From contig JAITYX010000025.1 in NCBI GenBank assembly GCA_021018815.1, positions 5,380,001 through 5,444,000 on the forward strand: a DNA stretch of 64,000 nucleotides, written 5' to 3'. The position numbers and the translations under genes were made by a program. Under the pieces are notes generated by a model. It did not search any database and had not been told where the DNA came from. It saw only the letters and a list, made by a program, of their open reading frames with translations. This stretch comes from Talinum fruticosum (lineage: Eukaryota; Streptophyta; Magnoliopsida; Caryophyllales; Talinaceae). Numbering within the stretch: position 1 is the first letter of the stretch; every line of letters starts with the position of its first letter. Shown piece by piece: positions 34,725 to 44,568 of this stretch.

Positions 34725-35837
34725 CGAAGACTCAAGTATAACTCTTTATCTCTCTATGGTTTTGATTCTAAGTCATTTTTAATATTTAAGAAACTCATAT
34801 CTATGTTTTCATTATGTTCCGATCCACTCGTAAATCATTCATCAAGCATAACATTATTAAATGTGTTTTAAACACACTAAGACACCACACAGAATAATGG
34901 CATAAGTAAATAATTTCTCTAATACTTTTATTCCGAGCATTGACTTCATAGTTTAAGTGAAAATGAATTACAATGTAAATCCCACCTTCTAAGTCGGTTT
35001 ATTTGTTGAGAGTTATTTACATGATCAAGTTAATGCATTATGATGTTTTATTATTTCTTACTTGATTATTTTCAGGATTGATTTAAGATTAAATTTGAAC
35101 CTAATGAATATTAGACTGAGAAAATTTCAATCTTTTAGGTTAAAGATAATTAAGTGCTTAATTACTTTGAATTAATTATTATCTTTGCCTAATCATGGAT
35201 CAATGTATTTTTATACTTTGAGTACCACTTTCATTTACTTTTATAGGTTGATTAAACAAGCCTAATCTATTTTTGAAATGCTAAAGTAGCCTATTTATAA
35301 CTTTTAAACACCAGTAGACAAAAATTAACCATTTCTTCACATGGCTCGCATACATCGTGTCGGGGTTGTTTGTTTCCAAATCCATTAAACTTCAACTTTG
35401 TGTCCAACGGTTGTTTCCACCCTGAATTCAATCACATCCAGAGGGATGGACTACTTTTCGAGCCAATGACCACTACACAACATTCACAACATAACGGATC
35501 CTTTTCTAAGTGACTCGGAATAGCCGTTGTAATCGGCATTAAAGCTCACCAGTCTAGGACAAGTCATAACGATTATTCTACCTCGCTGTGCATAAATAGA
35601 AGCCACCGCACAAGACTTGAAGATTACCGAATGCATTGATTAACACTTGCTTAGTGCTTACTTTCTCAATCTTCAACTTATCGCTCCTAATCTGTATTTC
35701 TTACTTTTTGAGTTATAAAGAAAGTCTTGTAATCACTTCTACTCTTTCTACTTTATTTCTAAATCCTCGACTAAGTCGTAACGGTTAACTCATATCGCTT
35801 GTCCCTAACTATAAGGGTTATCTCGATTCACGAAGTA
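34725..35837 (+). repeat. Sirevirus copy G LTR (3' part missing)
   Basis: Starts (C)GAAGACTCAAGTATAAC, one base off the family start TGAAGACTC. A TATA-like GCATAAATAG is at 35590-35599, followed by the same R-region blocks as the solo LTR. It stops near 35837, about 400 bases short of the LTR end, where it meets the 3' end of a minus-oriented LTR of the same family. Confidence 0.78.
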
Positions 35838-36398
35838 AAGGTTTGCTCGGGAGAGGCTAAGTCACCCTAGAGGGGAGTGAATAGGGTGATGATGAAATTT
35901 GCTTGAAATTTAAAATAGATATGACTCTAAGGAGAGTGAGAGTCAAAGATGAACTCGGAAAATAAGCTAACTCGTAATTCGGAGATGATCGAAGAAAACC
36001 GATTAAAGAGAATTCTAAACCTGTCCGAGTCTAGAATGTACTCGAAAAGTAATAACTCAAAAGTACGTGGAAACCCTCCTCGGGCAGAAAACCATGGACC
36101 GTGCTAATCCAAGCAGGAAGTCAAATCCATTATTTTGAGTCCACAAATTACGATAGACCGACTCAACCCCGAGTTGCTCCCTTAGACAACTCCTTACAAG
36201 TTTTCCTAGACTCGTAAATTCCCTTATCTCGATCTACTACTTTCTAGTTGAGATAACCCTTACAGCTAGGGACAACCGAGCTGAGTTAACCCTTACAACC
36301 GAGTCAAGAGACCTTACTTAGAGAGGAAGAAAGAGAGTGTTTGTAATCGAGTATAAGACCTTATAACTCGAATATAATGAATTACGGAATTGGAGTTG
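35838..36398 (-). repeat. Sirevirus copy C 3' LTR, first part (R-U5 side)
   Basis: The minus-oriented LTR 3' end ('gcaaacc' read in reverse) contains the CACCCTA...TAGGGTG palindrome near 35865-35890. It carries 'cctcctcgggcagaaaacc' near 36075 and continues to 36398, where the gypsy element LTR (TGTTAAG) begins. The rest of this LTR resumes at 41404 with about 480 bases missing compared with the 62-63-kb copy. Confidence 0.82.
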
Positions 36399-38629
36399 TG
36401 TTAAGCTTGTCGTACAGGCAACAAATTAAACCACTAGTTAAACTTATAATAAACAATATAGCAAGGGCAAGTAGGGATCGAATCCACGAGGAAAGATATA
36501 ATAACATATAAGTTTTAATCTAATTAAATTTACTACTCTTAAAAACAAAATAGAAAATATAAATTAAAATCAATAATTAAAATTCATAGAAAATTATCTA
36601 ATAACTAAATAAATAATTTATACAAAATAATAAAACTACAATAACCCAGAAATATTTTTGTATATTTTTTAGAATAATTAAAACAGAAAACTAAAGCAGA
36701 AAATAAACAAATTCTAAAACAGAAAATTAAATAAGTAAAATTCTGCACTAAAATAATTACGAAAATAAATACTAAAATTACCCAGAATAATAATACTAAT
36801 TTTCTAAACCTAACCAGACCCTAAAAATATAAAAACAAAATTTAAAATCTAATTTACGAATTTATTTTATTAAAAACCTGCAGTAATTAAATTCAAGAAT
36901 TAAATCTGAAAAAATATCAAATTAATTCCAAAAATTCTAAAATTTAATCACAGCAAACTAGGACTCTATCTAAACCCTAAAAGAAAATAAAACACGAAAA
37001 ATAACAAAAGAAACTATTTTTAAACTAATTTCTAACAAACTAACTCCAAAAATAATAAAACTGACAGAAAATTAATTCTGAAAATTAAAATATGTAAAGA
37101 CTCAAAATTAAATTAAAATAAAATTACTAAAACTAATCTAAAATACTGATCTTTAGGGGGTTTAATGAAATTGATAATAAAAGACTATAACTTTATGAAT
37201 AAAAATTAATAAACTCAAGAAAATAACTAAAAGGCAAGCAAGTAATTATCAAAGATATCAAATTTATAAAAACACTTAGTATAATCTATATCCACCATGC
37301 AAATTATTATTTATCATTAACACACAAATTGATCTACCCATGAGCTAAACCGTAGAAGACAAACACTAGCGGATCTTCCCCGTTTTTCCTTAGTTATTAG
37401 TTTACTTAGGCCTAGTCCTAATATAAACCCTACTAATATTGATAACCCTAGCACTAGCACTAGAATTTAATCAAATTAGAGCATTAAGTATTAGAAAAAC
37501 ATCATCTAGCACCTAATAACCAATCTACTAGCAAATTGATTTAAGAAGGATCTATGATAATTTCCTAATTAAAAGAGATGGGTATGAGCCATCCATGATT
37601 AACTAGGGTGATACTTATGTCTAAAAGATCAAGCAATTACGTACTTAAACCCTCTAAACTATCATATGAATTTATATAAAACTAAATAGCGTGCACTCTA
37701 ATTAATTAGACATAAATTCATAAACATTAAACACAAATTATCATAGAATCATGGATCAAATCAATAAGACAATAAAAATCAAAACTTTGTTTCAAAATAA
37801 ATAATTTAACATGGCTTCAATGAGATTATACTAAGTATAAGAAAAACTACTCACACATCATGTAATTTAAAACATGTAAACTAAATAAAACTAGCATCTT
37901 TAGTATTAATCTATCAATAAAAACTCAATCTTTCTAAAAATTACAAAACTAAATTATACTACCGATATTAGTTTCTTTGACCCGGGAAGATGAAGAAGAT
38001 GATGATGGATGGTGGCTGGCTGGGCAGCGGACAGCGACAGTGCAGCCAGCAAGGAGCAGCAAGCAGCAGTACGGTGCAGCCAGGAGGAGGTGCAGACAGC
38101 AAGGAGCAGCAACAAGGAAACGTGAATGTTCCGGTGAAGCGTTAGGAGGCAGCAGCTAGGGTGGCTGCTGTGTGGGCTGGTGTGTGGCTGCCGTGGACAG
38201 CAAGCAGCAGTGCAACAAGGAGCAGCGGCAGCAGATGCAGCAGAGAACGTGAGGTGGCTGGATGTATGTGGCTGGCTTCCTAGGTCTCCCTCTCCATGAT
38301 GATAATAAGTAGTATATATAGGGTGAAAGAGTTAGGGTTTATTTCTCTTTCTTCTCTTCTAAGTTTCCTTTTCTATTCCAATTAGGATTTCCTAAAATAT
38401 AATATCCTAAAATAAATATTTTATTACATATTATATTTATGGACCGACTTCATATATTTTCTTGGATGCTTGTCGGTAGCTAAAAATCCACTTTTAACGA
38501 CTTTTCTTCTCTTCCCCACTTTATTCGATAATTACCTATAAATAGACAAAATAGAATAAATTAGATAAAATAAACTATATAATATAAACTAAATAACTAC
38601 TAAAAATACGTATAAACTACGACTTAACA
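36399..38629 (-). repeat. LTR of the gag-only gypsy element (2231 bp)
   Basis: On its own strand it starts TGTTAAGTCGTAG at 38629 and ends CTTAACA at 36399, giving a 7-bp terminal inverted repeat TGTTAAG/CTTAACA. It follows a clear PPT. It is strongly AT-rich except for a GCAGCA-rich block at about 38010-38270. A TATA box on the minus strand (CTATATATAC) lies at about 38313-38322. Polypurine A-rich runs dominate 36530-37250. No gene is seen inside. Confidence 0.88.
38010..38270. repeat. GCAGCA-rich low-complexity block in the gypsy LTR
   Basis: Repeated 'agcagcaagcagcag', 'gcagccagga' and 'ggtggctggctgggc' motifs stand out in an otherwise AT-rich LTR. An open frame of 60 codons here is a by-product of composition. 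It lies just downstream of the minus-strand TATA box, so it may form the start of the transcript. Confidence 0.7.
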
Positions 38630-38645
38630 AATCCCCCACACTTAG
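38630..38645 (-). promoter_or_regulatory. Polypurine tract of the gypsy element
   Basis: The minus strand reads 'aagtgtgggggattt' immediately before the LTR start TGTTAAG. This is the expected plus-strand primer site for a minus-oriented element. Confidence 0.8.
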
Positions 38646-39035
38646 ACTTTGGACGTCCTCGTGCAAAGAAATCTAAGACTCGATCTAATATTATGGTTTC
38701 TTATAAAGATATACATAAAACATAAAGTATGCACTAAGTTTGCCTTGCTTTCAAAAATAGTTTGATGAAATTTTTGTCTTTCCCAAGCAAGTGAAGAACT
38801 AAACATTTCATTGCCATCGGAGAGTTTATTCATCAGCCTCACAATATCTCTTTTAATTAAGCAACAATCAAAAATTTATCCATATTTTTCAAACATGTAC
38901 ATTCCGGTCAAGAGGTCTAAAACTTTTTAGGATGGGAAAAATTAAGGTGCGAGTATGGTTATAGAGACACCGAATCAGCAGATAACTCACTAAAAATCGA
39001 TAATAAACTTGTTTTGCAAACCTTTTTTTTTTTTC

Positions 39036-39121
<86 letters not shown>

Positions 39122-40039
39122 CTCCATTCAAGCACATATTCGAGGCCCATATAGGGTCTTAGAAATATAACACTCCCTGTCTCCCACTCACCCAAACAGA
39201 GGTGCTGGAGTTAATACTCTATTTTTTTTTTTTTTTTTTCTCTTTTCGTTAGTATGGTTCGAGCCATTGATCGGCCTAAAAGGGGCATGACTCTCCCAGC
39301 ATGGGTTACTCCATTCATAAGGCTCAACTTGAGACCTAAACTTAAGGGGAAATGGCGCCGAGCCACCAACTCCGACCCATGTTGGTAAACTAACAATTTA
39401 TTATTATTATTTTTTATTATTATTATTTTTTTTTTTGTAGGCAAAACAAGAAAAATCAAAATTTTAATGAGTCAATCTGCTAAGTTCAGTAGTCTAGGTG
39501 AACGGTTTAAGTCAATTTATTGCCTCTATCACGATTATATAGCATGATCAATTGGACAGAAAAAATTATGATTATCACTAATTGAAGAAATATATGAGGA
39601 TCAACTCAAACAACTCCGAATAACAATTAACATGTTCAAATTTCTCACTTTCAAAGGGAAAGAAAAATTAGAAACAGAAAAATTTAAGCAAGTTAACCTA
39701 GCATATATTTATATTCATGCATTTCTTTACAAAAAGACACTAATTTTTTATTTTTTATTTTTATTTTTTTAATAAAAATAAGATAAATATAAATGCATAA
39801 AATTAAAATGCAGGATGCACTCCCCACACTTAATTCATGCATTGTCCCTAATGCATGCTAAATAAAAATAAAAATAAAATTAAAGTAAAAATTATAGAAA
39901 CTTCCTCGAAAATGTTGGGTTGCCTCCCAACCAGCGCCTTTGTTTACCGTCTTTGGCTCGACACCTTTGTAGCTCAAGGATCATTCAGTTGCATTTCCCA
40001 CACTAAATTGATCTCGGTCTCCTGCATACTTGCAATTAG
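38646..40039 (-). other. 3' non-coding region of the gypsy element
   Basis: It contains a (TA)n run (39039-39120), A- and T-homopolymer-rich stretches at 39220-39240 and 39400-39438, and near 39916 a short hairpin 'gttggg-ttgcct-cccaac' that many plant gypsy elements carry after their last gene ('ggcgctggttgggaggcaac' on the element's strand). No pol remnant is found. Confidence 0.7.
39039..39120. repeat. (TA)n microsatellite, about 41 units
   Basis: An uninterrupted TA run preceded by a T-run. It lies in the 3' non-coding region of the gypsy element. Confidence 0.95.
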
Positions 40040-40597
40040 TTAGAGATTTCTTTTGGAAAAGAGCAGATGTATTCTCCCCACACTTATCTTGTTGTTCCTT
40101 TTCAATTTTAATTTGTTCGTGAATAGATCTTTAAGGAACTTAGCATAACGAGGTTCCCGTTTCATGGTATCTAGAAGAGGAATGTTGATTTCTGCCTTCC
40201 TAGATATTTCTATGATATCTTCAATTGCCTCATCTATTGTAGGAGTTGTGCTTATTAGTCTACTAGGGAAAGGTGGGATAGGCTTGTAAAGATCTTTCTT
40301 ATTTTCACCTATTTCCTTAGCATTAGAGGCGTCATCTTTGTTTTGGTCAAGTTCAGATTCCTTGACCTCTAATTCTAGCTCTACCTCTATGTTTTTCCTA
40401 GGTTCCTCTAACTCTTTCCCATTATTAAGTGTTATGACACTCACATTTTCTTTTGGATCTTGGAAAGGTTGAGATTGCATTTGGGCTTGCGGGTTACTAA
40501 GCATGGTATCATTGGCAATCTGTTTCTCTTGTACTCGCTTTATGGTCATCTCTAAGTTTTGGAACCTAAGGTTAGTCTCCTTTTTCTGGTCATCCAT
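40040..40597 (-). CDS. Gypsy gag C-terminal part
   Basis: An open frame of 185 codons on the minus strand. It starts with a coiled-coil-like segment (MDDQKKETNLRFQNLEMTIK), then KENVSVITLNNGKELEEP at about residues 49-66, an acidic linker, YKPIPPFPSRL at about 107-117, and NIPLLDTMKREPRYAKFLKD at about 141-160. These blocks are characteristic of gag of plant gypsy elements in the Athila/Tat branch. The zinc-knuckle part lies upstream in 40660-41049 in another frame, so gag is split by at least one frame change or stop. No pol follows, only non-coding sequence. Confidence 0.8.
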   Translation of the reverse strand: MDDQKKETNLRFQNLEMTIKRVQEKQIANDTMLSNPQAQMQSQPFQDPKENVSVITLNNGKELEEPRKNIEVELELEVKESELDQNKDDASNAKEIGENKKDLYKPIPPFPSRLISTTPTIDEAIEDIIEISRKAEINIPLLDTMKREPRYAKFLKDLFTNKLKLKRNNKISVGRIHLLFSKRNL

Positions 40598-40659
40598 CTT
40601 CTTAATGATTTGCTCTAAAAGATAATTAGTTTTGTCATGAGCAATGGATTGATCAAATT

Positions 40660-41403
40660 CTAGGGGTTTTCTTCAAATTCATACCTAAGGTTAGAGTAAT
40701 CACTCCATTCTTCATAAGTGTTTGAGAATATGTTATAATTCATTCGACCTTGGTTGGAAAAAATAGCATTCACATGCCCTCTTTGTTGTGTAGGGCATGA
40801 ATTAGCAACATGACCCTCTAAATAGCAAATACTACAAACTACTACTTCTTCTTTGTGGACCAATTTATTCAACATAACAGTAATTTGGGACAATTGGGTC
40901 TCTACAGATGGACCTAAATTGAACTCATTAACATTCCTAAATTGGGTATCTCCCATTCCAAATTGTTGAGTATTTTGGGCCATATTATTTAACAATTCTC
41001 TAGCCTCGAGCTGTAGTCTTATTAAACAAGGCCCCTCCACTAGCAACATCTACCATATTTCTATCTATTGGCAATAAACCTTCATAAAAATATTGAATCA
41101 ATAAATGCTCAGGAATTTGATGTTGGGGACAAGTAGCACATAATTTATTAAAACGCTCCCAATATTCGAAAAACTCTCCCCAATCATCTGTTTAATACCA
41201 CAAATTTCCTTTCTAATGGACCCTATCCTAGATGCAGGAAAAAATTTCTCTAAAAATGCTTTATGAACTTCGGTCCATGTAGTGAATGTTGCAGGTGGTA
41301 AGTAATAAAACCAATCTTTAGCCTTATCCTGAAGCTGAAAAGGGAAAGGCTCTCAACTTAATTTGGTCTTGGGTGATTCCCTCAAGTTGCATAGTGGAAC
41401 ATG
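40660..41403 (-). pseudogene. Gypsy gag N-terminal and zinc-knuckle part
   Basis: The minus-strand frame 40660-41049 reads ARELLNNMAQNTQQFG, then the CCHC zinc knuckle CSICYLEGHVANSC (C-X2-C-X4-H-X4-C). Upstream (41049-41400) a broken frame still shows 'YFYEGL'- and 'MIDAA'-like traces of the gag core. Gag binds element RNA through the knuckle and assembles particles. Truncated at 41403 by the junction with Sirevirus LTR. Confidence 0.8.
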
Positions 41404-41914
41404 TATAAAATACTTTGGTCCAAGATTAGACACAAATAATAATATGATTAAGATAATTAAGTGACTAATTGACTGGATCGGAAAAGGAATGGAATTTTTC
41501 GAGTCTAATATTCATGATACTCAAAATTCCATCCGAGTCAGTCTAAAAGAGAATCAAGATAACTAAAGAATATCGGAGGAAATAAACTTTATCTAGACCG
41601 AGCATGAATTCAAACTAAAATACCAGAGTTAGAGTGTAGAAGAGATAGTGTTTGAATCATGCGATATTTCCGAGTGTTGAATGACCCGAATTGAGTGAAA
41701 CATGGTAAGTGCCAATATGCTTTCCGAGTCATACAAAGTCGTGTATAAATGCACGAGGTAATTTCTATAACACTTAGACAAAATATCATATCACTCGTAA
41801 AAGTGTCTAAGACACAGGGAATGACTTGGAATCAAAACTTTATAAGTGAGAAAGTCTTATACCCGATTCCCTTGATAGAACTCAGAAAGGTGAGATGTAA
41901 AGTCCGAGTCTTCA
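41404..41914 (-). repeat. Sirevirus copy C 3' LTR, second part (U3 side)
   Basis: It matches 62838-63365 base block by base block ('ataaaatactttggtcc', 'tctaatattcatgatactc', 'tttgaatcatgcgata'). The LTR start on the minus strand is TGAAGACTCGG at 41914, directly after a PPT-like purine run ('aaaaggggagat', 41915-41930). About 480 bases between this part and 36398 are missing. Confidence 0.85.
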
Positions 41915-42240
41915 ATCTCCCCTTTTGATGAAAGACATTCCATACTTAGACAGAAACTTTGTTTGTGATATAAGTCCTGTTTTTGCATACTTGTGCAGAA
42001 AATTGCATAGCGCAAACTAAAATATTAGAGCATACTAAAGTATCACGACATGAAGCAACAAAATAGATACTCAGCGAATTATAAATCAAAAGCATATAAG
42101 ATGGAAACTCGTAAATGCTTGCATTTATCATTGTACTCAAAGAATTTGAACAAAAAGGCATAATTATAATTTCATTGAATTGAAAGATATGTACAGAGTG
42201 AGAGAGAGAGACTCCCCTAGACAAGACAACACATTTTCTA
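41915..42240 (-). other. Sirevirus copy C 3' untranslated region and PPT
   Basis: Lies between the env-like region and the LTR. It carries the purine run next to the LTR and a second pyrimidine/purine tract near 42195-42215 ('gagagagagactcccc'). Multiple polypurine tracts are a Sirevirus hallmark. The same block occurs at 63366-63790 (minus) and 56590-56881 (plus). Confidence 0.65.
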
Positions 42241-42249
42241 ACTATTCTC

Positions 42250-42900
42250 CCCTTGCCATTCAGCAAAAACAAAAAAAAAAATTTGGGAAGAATACAAGAT
42301 GTACAAGTTTGATGTCCGGACAAAAAAAAAATGTAAATAAAAGATGAAGAAATTAAGAGGGGGAAGGGTTTGTCCGAGTGGAAGAAGAAGGGCGAGTGGA
42401 GCGCCGGCGCTGATAGGATCTTGACGATGTGCTTCGGCGCGGCGGAGGGAGGACGGGGATCTCCGGCATAGGCTCGGCTTTGAGTGGTCGACCCAAAACG
42501 AGGGGATCCAGAGGGTCATCCTCTTATATCTCGTCGCCTAGAGGGGACTATTCAGGCTGACCCGTTGCTGATTGTCCTTGTGCAGCAAGGTCTTCTAACC
42601 CACTCGGATCGCTATCCGACTCGAGCACTTCTAGTTGAGCTTTAGGGGCACTCGGGACCCTCAGCTGTTGCTTCGTGTTCTTCCTTATATTCCTCCCCTT
42701 GGCCAGAAGGAGCCGCCTCAGCCGCAGGCTCCTCGGCTTCTACTTCTTCTCGATCTTCTTCTTCATCGTCGCCGCTATTTGAGGAGGTCTTGGCCGGGCT
42801 CAAGCACTCTTTCGGATGTGTCCGAGTCTCCTTAGTCCTGAGCTGCCTTGGACCGTCTCTCCTGGAGAAGCTCTATCGGCTCCTCGGCTCTTTCACTGGG
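42250..42900 (-). pseudogene. Sirevirus copy C env-like region, 3' part
   Basis: The minus strand encodes acidic and Pro/Ser-rich segments (EEEDREEVEAEE, PAAEAAPSGQGEE) in changing frames, ending in a Ser/Arg-rich tail. It follows the 42910-43494 ORF in the same direction and is probably the C-terminal end of the env-like protein. Broken by stops. The function is unknown. Confidence 0.5.
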
Positions 42901-42909
42901 GCCTTCATC

Positions 42910-43494
42910 TCAATGAGCGAGTTCTGCTCGCTCTCGGATTTGAGACTGGGTAGTTTTCTGGTTTATGGTCATAGATCGAAAGACAGTCTTAAATGACCGG
43001 AGTATGTCCTTGAATTCTAAGGACATAGAGCTGATTTTGTCCATGAAGGTGGAGGACAAAATGGAAGTAAGAGACTTAGAAGCACTCGAGGTCGAAGCAC
43101 CACCAGGTGGGGCGGGAAGAGAAAGAGGGGCATCTTTCGAGTCCGAAGTGAAGAAGGTGGCCTCATCTCTCGAAGCTGTGTACCCGGATACCAGGTTGGG
43201 TCTCCTGATATCTATACCCCGAAGTTCTTTTTGCCGACAACAACGGCAGCCTCGAAACAGCGTTTGGGTCCGAGGGAAGAGGAACTTTGAATTGTTTGAA
43301 AACAAGAGTGAGAAGAGCACCGAAAGGAAGAGAGGTGTTCTTTTTGTTTTGGAGTTGAGCTGGCACGGATGCCATTTGCTCAATGATAGAGGAAAGAGGT
43401 CTACTTCGTAGCCCTCGAGAATGTCAAAGAGAGCTTTGAGGTGTTTGGATTTGGGATTCTCCTTGCTAGAGTGCTGAGAGAAGAAGGTTCTCAT
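42910..43494 (-). CDS. Sirevirus env-like ORF, middle part
   Basis: An open frame of 194 codons between pol and the 3' LTR on the same strand, the place of the env-like gene in Sireviruses. It shows KHLKALFDILEGYEVDLFPL near residues 18-37, a short hydrophobic stretch (LFLSVLFSLLF, about 55-65), a Ser/Thr/Pro-rich linker (PLSLPAPPGGASTSSASKSL) and a helical C-terminal part (MDKISSMSLEFKDILRSFK). No signal peptide or firm transmembrane anchor is seen. Its N-terminal continuation is at 43501-44151 after a frame change. The product's role is not known in plants. Confidence 0.6.
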   Translation of the reverse strand: MRTFFSQHSSKENPKSKHLKALFDILEGYEVDLFPLSLSKWHPCQLNSKTKRTPLFLSVLFSLLFSNNSKFLFPRTQTLFRGCRCCRQKELRGIDIRRPNLVSGYTASRDEATFFTSDSKDAPLSLPAPPGGASTSSASKSLTSILSSTFMDKISSMSLEFKDILRSFKTVFRSMTINQKTTQSQIRERAELAH

Positions 43495-43500
43495 CAGCAG

Positions 43501-44151
43501 AAGCTACGTAAGACGTGCTTCGACCTTAGCCGAGTCACGTGAAAAATTTTTGCGTGACCCGGGGAACTCTTTGGCATCCTTTTCAAAGAAGTCGTCAACC
43601 TCAATGAAAGGAATTGGATTGATGTTCAAGAAGAGAGGTGTTAATACGAACTGTTATGTTTAGAACCCTAGAGGTTAGAATACCTTCGAGCTGGTGAGGT
43701 AAGTGTAAAACTCGGAGACGAGTTCGGGATATATGAACTCGCTGAAATAAAGAAAATTATACACCCCTATTGATTGGATGTGAGGCAACCACGAAAATTT
43801 GGTGGTTGGGATGAACTTATCATCGAGCACAAGATGCTCGGGTGACAATAGGTTTAGAATTTGAAGGGCCTTCTTGGCTTTTGGTTCGGGGTTTCTTTGT
43901 GGCGAGCCAAGAAAGTCGAGGTGAGAACCTCTTTTTGTCATTTTTGGAGAAAAAGAGAGAGTAGGGAGGCTTGAGGTGGATGAGGGAAGAAGAACTCGAA
44001 GAGAGTAAAAAAAAAAGAGTAGAAGAAAGAGTTGAGAGCAACCGAGCTTACTTGAGATGACCTTTACGAAGCTTGAAATTACCAGTAGTCGCTGTAGACG
44101 CATAAACCTTGTGCGTGAATTTTTGATTTTTAGAGAGAGAGTAAGCGACAA
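43501..44151 (-). CDS. Sirevirus env-like ORF, N-terminal part
   Basis: The frame at 43675-44151 contains MTKRGSHLDFLGSPQRNPEP, then LDDKFIPTTKFSWLPHIQSI and YPELVSEFYTYLTSS. The last block resembles the 'YPELV..FY..L' stretch of plant transposon proteins annotated in env-like ORFs. The probable start is the internal ATG at about 43940 (MTKRGSH), because the residues before it are low-complexity. After 43675 the reading continues in another frame (NPIPFIEVDDFFEKDAKEF, about 43540-43600), so one frameshift separates it from 42910-43494. Confidence 0.6.
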
Positions 44152-44568
44152 GTAAAGTAATGAAATGAAGTAGAATAGTCGCTATTTATAGGAAAATAAT
44201 CGTCCTTCGATATCCGTTCGACTCGGCTCTTTCAGCGAGTCACCTCGGACCGGAGTGACGGTTCTCTCCTTCAACGGTTAGAATTCCAGCCGTTGCCTTC
44301 CAACGGCTAGTTTCGATTTCGGAAGATTGATGTCGAGACTTGAGTTGAAAATAAATTATGAAATTCTCCACTTATCTAGAGATGATTTCGGAAGATTGAT
44401 GTCCATTTTTCTCAACGTCCGAGTCCGACTAAGCTTAGTTTCGAGTGACTCGAAACTGGAAGCAAATAATAACTATAGGCTCAGTATCACTAAGTCAATC
44501 GAACCGATGGTTAATAATGAATTGTAAACACATAGCACATAATCATGCAAAGAAGTTTTCACATAAAA
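44152..44568 (-). other. Spacer between pol and env-like ORF of Sirevirus copy C
   Basis: About 400 bases with no protein motif. It contains 'aacggttagaattccagccgttg', a short inverted repeat (aacgg/ccgtt) near 44272. It may be a promoter or splice region for env-like expression, which I cannot show. Confidence 0.45.

Larger units (their letters stand above)
36399..41403 (-). mobile_element. Gag-only Ty3/gypsy element, 5' end missing
   Basis: A minus-strand element inserted in the Sirevirus copy C LTR. It has one complete LTR (36399-38629), a PPT, a 1.4-kb non-coding 3' region, and a gag (40040 to about 41400). No protease, RT, RNase H or integrase is found between gag and LTR. The 5' LTR and start of gag are gone at 41404, where Sirevirus LTR sequence resumes. 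It resembles terminal-repeat elements with a gag domain (TR-GAG), which depend on other elements for pol. The gag type (zinc knuckle, then PPFPSRL and NIPLLD blocks) fits the Athila/Tat branch. Confidence 0.82.

Noticed and set aside
38889..39137. 82-codon frame with a Tyr-Ile repeat
   Set aside because: Created by the (TA)n run at 39039-39120.
42965..43411. 148-codon plus-strand open frame
   Set aside because: It is antisense to the env-like ORF, has no recognisable domain, and the minus-strand reading fits the element order.
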